Below, one piece after another: positions 32,902 through 38,021 of a stretch of DNA of 38,021 nt. The first letter of the stretch is position 1. Every line of letters begins with the position of its first letter. Below the pieces are notes generated by a model, which made no database searches, had not been told where the DNA came from, and was given only the letters and a program-made list of their open reading frames with translations. The position numbers and the translations under genes are program-made. The stretch comes from Pedosphaera sp. (GTDB lineage Bacteria > Verrucomicrobiota > Verrucomicrobiia > Limisphaerales > JADLHS01): positions 1-38,021 of the forward strand of contig SIBJ01000029.1 in assembly GCA_009695195.1 (NCBI GenBank). The letters run 5' to 3'.

Positions 32902-34446
32902 ATGAGCAAACGGTTTTACATCACCACCGCCATAAATTACGTCAACGGCCAGCCGCATCTCGGCCACGCGTACGAAGAAGTCGTGACCGACGTGATCGCA
33001 CGCGCGCGCCGCAGTCTCGGGCAGGAGGTTTTTTTCCTCACCGGTCTCGACGAGCACGGGCAGAAGGTGCAGCAAGCGGCGCAGGCGGAGGGGAAAAGCC
33101 CGCAGGTCTATTGCGATGAACTCGCGGCGGATTGGAAAGCCTTCACGCAGAAACTCGAACTCACCAACGATGATTTCGTCCGCACCACCGAGCCGCGCCA
33201 CAAGGAATTCGTTCAGGCGATCCTCGCGAAGCTGCACGCCGCCGGACAATTTTACAAAGAAACGTACGAGGGCTGGTACTCGGCGAGAGAAGAAACATTT
33301 CTCACCGACAAGGATCGCCGTCCCGACGGCACGTTCGATCCGGCGTACGGCGAGGTCGTCAAACTTCAGGAGACGAATTACTGGTTCAAGCTGCGGGAGC
33401 ATCAGCAATGGCTGATTGATTACCTCGAAGCGAATCCGGATTTCGTCCAGCCGGATCACCGTCGCAATGAAGTCCTCGGCTTTCTCAAGAACAACGAACT
33501 CGAAGACCTCTGCATCTCACGACCGAAGGCGCGCTTGAACTGGGGCATCCCCCTGCCCTTCGACGCGGATTACGTGACCTACGTCTGGTTCGACGCGCTG
33601 GTGAACTACATCAGCATCCCCGCCGCGCACGGCGACCCGGCCATCAATTCCGCACTCCGCACTCCGCACTCCGCACTCGAACTCTGGCCCGCCGACCTCC
33701 ACATCATCGGCAAGGACATCCTGAAATTTCACGCGGTCTATTGGCCGATCATGCTCAAGGCGATGGGCCTGCCGTTGCCAAAACAAATCCTCGCGCACGG
33801 CTGGTGGCAGAAAGACGGCGCGAAGATCAGCAAGAGCACCGGCAACATCGTGGATCCGATTGCGGTCATCAACGAATGGGGACTCGACGCGTTTCGTTTT
33901 TACGTCGTGCGGGAGCTCGACATCGGCCCCGATGGCAACTGGACGGATGCCGGGTTTCGTTCCCGTTACCAGGCGGAACTCGCGAACGGCCTTGGCAATC
34001 TCATCAACCGTTCGCTCTCGATGCTCAAGCGGTACCGCAACGGCGTCGTGCCCGCGCGCGCGGACGAACTCGCGCCCGACGCGAACAAAGTCATCGCCGA
34101 CACGCGCGCGTTGCTCGAACAAAACCAGCTTCAAGCCGCGCTGCTCGCGATCTGGTCGCTCGTCACCCGCGCGAACCAATACGTGGATCAAACCAAGCCG
34201 TTCAGCCTCGCGAAGGACCCGACGCAGGCGAAACGGCTCGACGAAGTGCTCTACAATCTGGCGGAGACGTGCCGCGTGCTGGCGGTGTTGTTGTGGCCTT
34301 TCATTCCGAACTCAGCGACGAAAATTTACGGGCAACTGGGTTTGAGCGAAGCGCCAGAAAAGTTTTCCGGCGCGAACTGGGGCGGATTGCAGCCCGGTCA
34401 CAGCATCGGCGAACCCGCGCCATTGTTCCCGCGCAAGGAGGTTTAG
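32902..34446 (+). CDS. metG: Methionyl-tRNA synthetase
   Basis: The 514-residue class I synthetase charges tRNA-Met. It has HLGH (residues 19-22, the HIGH motif) and KISKST (the KMSKS loop). The anticodon-binding domain follows, and there is no C-terminal tRNA-binding extension, as in the shorter bacterial form. The zinc-knuckle cysteines of the long form are absent. An insert SALRTPHSAL, before ELWPADLHIIGKDI, is encoded by four CCGCACT heptamers, as in hemE. ATG 32902 is chosen because the conserved MSKRFYITTAINY starts there. The gap 32556-32901 holds no convincing gene. It converges with the GDSL-like gene, 13 bp away. Confidence 0.95.
   Translation: MSKRFYITTAINYVNGQPHLGHAYEEVVTDVIARARRSLGQEVFFLTGLDEHGQKVQQAAQAEGKSPQVYCDELAADWKAFTQKLELTNDDFVRTTEPRHKEFVQAILAKLHAAGQFYKETYEGWYSAREETFLTDKDRRPDGTFDPAYGEVVKLQETNYWFKLREHQQWLIDYLEANPDFVQPDHRRNEVLGFLKNNELEDLCISRPKARLNWGIPLPFDADYVTYVWFDALVNYISIPAAHGDPAINSALRTPHSALELWPADLHIIGKDILKFHAVYWPIMLKAMGLPLPKQILAHGWWQKDGAKISKSTGNIVDPIAVINEWGLDAFRFYVVRELDIGPDGNWTDAGFRSRYQAELANGLGNLINRSLSMLKRYRNGVVPARADELAPDANKVIADTRALLEQNQLQAALLAIWSLVTRANQYVDQTKPFSLAKDPTQAKRLDEVLYNLAETCRVLAVLLWPFIPNSATKIYGQLGLSEAPEKFSGANWGGLQPGHSIGEPAPLFPRKEV
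33650..33677 (+). repeat. (CCGCACT)4 heptamer array inside metG
   Basis: Four perfect copies of CCGCACT encode part of the SALRTPHSAL insert, in the same coding phase as the array in hemE at 23807-23834. The flanking base TT before the array is also shared (ATTTCC in hemE, AATTCC in metG). Confidence 0.9.
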
Positions 34447-34459
34447 CGCGGAGCGACCG

Positions 34460-35536
34460 TTACGGCCAGGACCAGGCAAACGGAAATCGCAGACGATAAA
34501 AACGCAGCGGTCCGGAAGCCGGCGCCGTGAGGTTTTGCGTCAGGTTCGTGCTGGAAAAGTTTTGCACCTGCGTCCAAGTGAGCAGATTGGTCGAGGCATC
34601 CACGAAACCGTTGAGTCCCAGCGGCATGTTTGCCACCGTCAGTTGAACGTTGCTGCCGAGCGAAACCAGTTCGTTCACTCTCGCGGGCGAAAGCTGGTGT
34701 TGCACCGAGTCGGCCAGCACTTCATGCACTTTCGCGCCCGGGTGCAGGTAATCCCAAAAAAGATAATTCGTCGCCGGCCCCGTGAACACCGGCGTGGCGA
34801 AGTCGAAAATGGCATAGCTCGTCACGTTCGTCAGCCCAAAGGTGGCGGGATGCGTCGTGATGTCTTCGAGCAACGCAAACATGTCCGGGATGATGATCGT
34901 GAGATTCGTCAGCGACGTTCGCAACAGGTTCATCCGGTTTGTAAAGGCAAGGTTGAAATCAATCACCCGCTGCCGGATGAACGCCTCGCTCGCCAGGTCG
35001 AGGTTGTAGAAGGGCGCCTTGGTGATGTCCACGGCGTTCGGCACGATCAAGGTCCGCGCGCCTTTGGCGTAGAGCGTCTGCACTGCGACGACGTGATTGG
35101 AGAGCGTCAGGTTGATGGCGTCGGTCCAGATGGCGAGATTGTTCGAGGCGTAGGGCGCGAACTCCGGCTTGGTGAGGTTCTCCACAAAATCCGCGTTGCA
35201 GACCCAGACCACGAACAGCGCAGTACTGGCGTTGGTCGGCGTGAAGGCGGTGACGTTCTCCACCAGGTTGGGGCTGAAGTGGCCGAAGAAAGACCAGTTC
35301 TTGTTGGATTCGTAGGTGAGTCCCTGCCGTTGCGCGAGCACCTCAATCCAGACGCGGCCATTGGAATAGCGGTCGCCGTAGTAATCCGAGCCACCCGGCC
35401 CGTTGGTCGTGGTGCAGACGCCGTCGCCGAACACGTAGAGGGACGTGAAGGCGGCCGGTGCTGACGAAACCACGGCGACGAACAGCCAGCCCACAATGAA
35501 GCGAAAAGCAAACTTCACGCTGGAACGATGCCTCAC
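34460..35536 (-). CDS. SGNH/GDSL-like secreted protein lacking the catalytic serine
   Basis: The 358-residue protein has a signal peptide (about 1-28, ending APAAF). It follows the GDSL esterase plan: block I at YVFGDGVCTT (about 34-43), RYSNGRVWIEVLAQ (about 56-69), an Asn-containing block near WVCNADF, and the C-terminal Asp-His pair in DYLHPGAKVHE (about 271-281). In block I the nucleophile Ser of GDS(L) is Gly. The C-terminal part (about 290-358) resembles the discoidin-like/PEP-anchor-adjacent beta domain common in this phylum. It could be an inactive binding protein or use another residue. Confidence 0.7.
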   Translation of the reverse strand: MRHRSSVKFAFRFIVGWLFVAVVSSAPAAFTSLYVFGDGVCTTTNGPGGSDYYGDRYSNGRVWIEVLAQRQGLTYESNKNWSFFGHFSPNLVENVTAFTPTNASTALFVVWVCNADFVENLTKPEFAPYASNNLAIWTDAINLTLSNHVVAVQTLYAKGARTLIVPNAVDITKAPFYNLDLASEAFIRQRVIDFNLAFTNRMNLLRTSLTNLTIIIPDMFALLEDITTHPATFGLTNVTSYAIFDFATPVFTGPATNYLFWDYLHPGAKVHEVLADSVQHQLSPARVNELVSLGSNVQLTVANMPLGLNGFVDASTNLLTWTQVQNFSSTNLTQNLTAPASGPLRFYRLRFPFAWSWP

Positions 35537-35609
35537 CCCCGTCGGAAGTAAAGCGGGGAACTTGCTTGCTCCGCCCGGCAGCGACGTGTAACAACCGTCC
35601 CGTTCAATC

Positions 35610-36902
35610 GTGAATTCACCAATTCAATCATCCGGCGTGGGTGGGAAACAAAAACTTCGGGCCGCCCTCGTCCTGGCCCTCGCGCCGCTCGCGCTGCTGG
35701 CCAACGGCATGCGGCTGGGAAGTCAGGACGCTTTCGCCACAGCGCGCGGCGAAGCCTTCGTGGCCACCGCGGACAACCCATCGGCCATTTATTACAACCC
35801 GGCCGGCCTTACGCAGCTCGCGGGCACCCAGGCGCGCAGCGGCATCTACGGGATTTATCTCGACCCGGCGTTCACCCCGCCCGCCGGGGCGCCGAATAAC
35901 GGCACCACTTATCACATCCGCGATCAGTTCGCCGCGGTGCCGCAGTTTTTCCTTTCGCATTCGTTCGCGGATTCGCGGTGGAGCTTCGGCTTGGGGATTT
36001 ATTCGCCCTATGGCGCGAACGTGAGCTGGCCGCAGGACACCGGCTTCCGCGCCGTCGCCACGGACGCCGCGATCCGGTATTTTCGCTTCAACCCGGTGAT
36101 CGCGCTGAAACTGACGCCGACCCTTTCGCTCGCCGGCGGCGCGCTGGTGGACTACGCCAATCTGGAACTCGAACAGGGCCTGCTCCCCACCGAACGGCCG
36201 TTCGCAAATTCCTTCCGCTTCAACGGCGAGGGTTGGAGCGCGGGCTACAACGTCGGCCTGCTCTGGCAGCCGCTGGAGAAGATTTCCTTCGGCGCGACGC
36301 TCCGCAGCACCACGGGGTTCACGCTGCGCGGCAAAACGCGGATTGAACAACAACCGGTGATCCGACCGACGGCGGTGCTCGCGGAGGCAAATTACACTTT
36401 CCCGCTCACCGCTGTACTCGGCGTTTCCTTCCGGCCCACGCCGCGATGGAATCTGGAGTTCGACGCCGACTACACGGACTGGAGCAGCCTCGGGCAGATC
36501 ATCATCCACCAGCTCTCGCGTCCGCCGTTTCCCGTGCAACGAAACATACCGGTGAACCTCAAATGGCAGCCGAGTTGGATTTTTGAAGTCGGCGCGACCC
36601 GCGCCTGCGCGAACGACTGGCAGGTCAGCGCCGGCTACCTTTACAACCAGAACTCCGTGCCCGACACATTTTACACGCCGCTGGCGGCGGACCTCGACCG
36701 GCATTTCTTCAGTCTCGGCGCGGGTCACAAAGGCAAACGGTTCGACTTCGACGTGGCTTACCAATTTGGCTACGGCCCGGCGCGCACTGTTTCCGGCAGT
36801 TCGCCGGCGTCGCAGCCGGGATTTTTCGCCGGCCAGACCGCGGACGGCACTTACAAATTCATCAGCCACGCGGTGTTCGTGACCGTGGGAATTCATTTCT
36901 AA
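35610..36902 (+). CDS. FadL/OmpP1-type outer-membrane transporter
   Basis: The 430-residue protein has an N-terminal signal (LRAALVLALAPLALLANG) and then the FadL hallmark GMRLGSQDAFATARGEAFVA and NPSAIYYNPAGLTQL near residues 52-66. The remainder alternates as outer-membrane beta strands, and it ends in a hydrophobic strand with terminal Phe (VFVTVGIHF). The family forms 14-stranded channels for hydrophobic compounds such as fatty acids. The start shown is GTG 35610; GTG 35637 would give a shorter signal. It is divergent from the GDSL-like gene, and 12 bp separate its stop from rsmI. Confidence 0.85.
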   Translation: MNSPIQSSGVGGKQKLRAALVLALAPLALLANGMRLGSQDAFATARGEAFVATADNPSAIYYNPAGLTQLAGTQARSGIYGIYLDPAFTPPAGAPNNGTTYHIRDQFAAVPQFFLSHSFADSRWSFGLGIYSPYGANVSWPQDTGFRAVATDAAIRYFRFNPVIALKLTPTLSLAGGALVDYANLELEQGLLPTERPFANSFRFNGEGWSAGYNVGLLWQPLEKISFGATLRSTTGFTLRGKTRIEQQPVIRPTAVLAEANYTFPLTAVLGVSFRPTPRWNLEFDADYTDWSSLGQIIIHQLSRPPFPVQRNIPVNLKWQPSWIFEVGATRACANDWQVSAGYLYNQNSVPDTFYTPLAADLDRHFFSLGAGHKGKRFDFDVAYQFGYGPARTVSGSSPASQPGFFAGQTADGTYKFISHAVFVTVGIHF

Positions 36903-36914
36903 CTGCTCGACGCG

Positions 36915-37655
36915 ATGGAACTTCCCGCGCTCCAACCCGCCACGTTGTATCTCGTCGCCACCCCCATCGGCAATCTCGAGGACATCACGCTGCGCGCGTT
37001 GCGCGTGTTGCGCGAGTGCGACGTGGTCGCCGCCGAGGACACGCGGCACACCGGGCAACTGCTGAAACATTTCCAGATTTCCAAGCCGTTGTTGAGTTAC
37101 TTCCAGTTCAACGAGGCGAAGCGCAGCGAGGAAATCATCGAGCGATTGCGGCGCGGGGAAAAAGTTGCGCTGGTCACGGACGCGGGCAGCCCGGGCATCA
37201 GCGATCCCGGCGAGCGCGTCGTTAAAGCCGCCATCGCCGCGGGCTTCCGCGTCGAATCAGTGCCCGGCGCGTGCGCGCTCATCGCCGCAATCACCGCGAG
37301 CGGCTTGCCGACGGATGAATTTCATTTCATCGGCTTCCTGCCGCATAAATCCGGTCAGCGCCGGAACCAATTGGAATCGTTGAAAGCCTTCGACGGCACA
37401 CTGGTGCTTTACGAATCGCCGTATCGCGTCGGGAAATTGCTGGGCGAACTCGGCGAAGTATTCCCCGAGCGGCAAATCGTGCTCGCGCGCGAACTCACGA
37501 AGAAGTTCGAGGAGTTTCTTCGCGGCACCCCGGCGGAGTTGATCGCCGCGACGGCGAAGCGAAGTTTGAAAGGTGAGTTTGTGGTGCTGATCGCCCCGCT
37601 GGATGCAGCGGAAAGGAAAGCCGCCACCAAGCTCACTTCTTCTTCGCCGCTCTGA
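36915..37655 (+). CDS. rsmI: 16S rRNA 2'-O-ribose C1402 methyltransferase
   Basis: The 246-residue enzyme methylates cytidine 1402 of 16S rRNA with SAM. Tetrapyrrole-methylase-fold motifs are visible: TLYLVATPIGNLEDITLRAL (about 12-31), AAEDTRHTGQLL (about 39-50), LVTDAGSPGISDPGERVV (about 86-103) and SVPGACALIAAITASGLP (about 114-131). It starts 12 bp after the porin stop and could be co-transcribed. Its last 23 bp overlap the end of the small basic gene on the opposite strand. Confidence 0.95.
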   Translation: MELPALQPATLYLVATPIGNLEDITLRALRVLRECDVVAAEDTRHTGQLLKHFQISKPLLSYFQFNEAKRSEEIIERLRRGEKVALVTDAGSPGISDPGERVVKAAIAAGFRVESVPGACALIAAITASGLPTDEFHFIGFLPHKSGQRRNQLESLKAFDGTLVLYESPYRVGKLLGELGEVFPERQIVLARELTKKFEEFLRGTPAELIAATAKRSLKGEFVVLIAPLDAAERKAATKLTSSSPL

Positions 37656-37863
37656 ACTTGGCCCAGCGGGCCTTGGCGGCGACCGAGATGCGCCTGCGCG
37701 CCTCGGCGCTCATCTTGCGACGCTTGCGCGGAGCGGACTTTGCCGCAGCGGGCGCCGCAGCGCCGGCCAGCTTCGACAGCATCGCTTCCAAACGTTCAAT
37801 CTGTTTCTTCAACGCAAGGATGCGCTGAAGTTTGGCCGTGGATATGTTTAACAAGTCATTCAT
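37633..37863 (-). CDS. Small basic protein with a coiled-coil start
   Basis: The 76-residue protein has an N-terminal helix (ISTAKLQRILALKKQIERLE), an Ala/Pro linker, and a strongly basic C-terminus (RKRRKMSAEARRRISVAAKA then RWAKFRAAKKK). The MSAEARRRISVAAKARWAKF stretch resembles the AT-hook/NUMOD-like basic tails seen in many small Verrucomicrobia proteins and could bind nucleic acid. Function is unknown. It overlaps the rsmI 3' end by 23 bp on the opposite strand. Confidence 0.6.
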   Translation of the reverse strand: MNDLLNISTAKLQRILALKKQIERLEAMLSKLAGAAAPAAAKSAPRKRRKMSAEARRRISVAAKARWAKFRAAKKK

Positions 37864-37968
37864 GCGGGGCTAAACTTAAGGGCACCTCCGGAAACTTGGG
37901 GGATGAAAAGTTCAAAATAACTGAGTTAACGATTGCAGCCGCAGCAGAAACAATTTAAGATTTGCGCC

Positions 37969-38021
37969 ATGAAGAATCACCCGACCGCTCAGACCTTTGG
38001 TTGCTTTGACGTGGAACTGCG
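37969..38021 (+). CDS. Start of a gene cut by the window end
   Basis: ATG 37969 opens MKNHPTAQTFGCFDVELR and runs off the window. A short AT-rich stretch precedes it (37915-37965). Too little is present to assign a family. Confidence 0.3.
   Translation, partial: MKNHPTAQTFGCFDVEL

Noticed and set aside
32552..32905. 117-codon plus-strand frame before metG
   Set aside because: Low-complexity, Arg/Pro-rich product with no domain; it overlaps the metG start and looks like intergenic or decayed sequence.

Overview
The window looks like a chromosomal segment of a GC-rich member of the Verrucomicrobiota, probably of the Pedosphaera/Limisphaera type. This placement is an inference. It rests on a PSD1/DUF1549/DUF1553 cytochrome-domain protein paired with a Tat-exported DUF1501 protein, DUF5010-like and beta-helix glycan proteins, and many small palindromic dispersed repeats. 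No rRNA or tRNA gene was recognised.

Layout. 1-114: tail of an IS4-type transposase. 215-13485: DUF5010-like glycosidase, MFS transporter, NlpC/P60 lipoprotein, DUF1501 + PSD1 pair, a HigBA toxin-antitoxin pair, a beta-helix lipoprotein and a YdeI/DUF1801 protein. 13715-18091: an integron-type gene-cassette array without an integrase (CALIN). It has four or five co-oriented small cassettes bounded by attC sites; one attC is split by an IS110/IS1111-type insertion sequence. 18161-19267: gene debris (a Gfo/Idh fragment and an internally deleted gltD) around a FeoA-like gene. 19281-24570: a haem operon on the minus strand, hemE-hemN-hemG-hemH. 24879-31453: acsA followed by three accessory modules, each closed by another in-frame copy of the acsA 3' end. 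The modules are vapBC; a nucleotidyltransferase plus small partner; and an exonuclease/YqaJ fusion plus Fic. 31535-38021: a MITE-like palindrome, a coiled-coil membrane protein, metG, a GDSL-like protein without its serine, a FadL-like porin, rsmI and a small basic protein.

The two most interesting systems are these. (1) The acsA hotspot: toxin-antitoxin or defence-like modules are stacked behind acsA, and each is terminated by a 131-275 bp copy of the acsA 3' coding end, with no integrase or transposase in any module. A weaker parallel exists at the beta-helix gene, where HigBA lies between the gene and a second, diverged beta-helix 3' end. In every case the module is co-oriented with the host gene. 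(2) The cassette array: the first bases of each cassette are the exact reverse complement of its own attC 5' end over 9-10 bp in four cassettes, which is the diagnostic signature of integron cassettes.

In the haem operon the four enzymes take uroporphyrinogen III to protohaem: decarboxylation, oxygen-independent oxidation, FAD-dependent oxidation and iron insertion. A FeoA-like iron-transport protein is encoded next to it. The coding regions also carry in-frame insertions of dispersed repeats: an identical (CCGCACT)4 element in both hemE and metG, and a palindrome in hemG.
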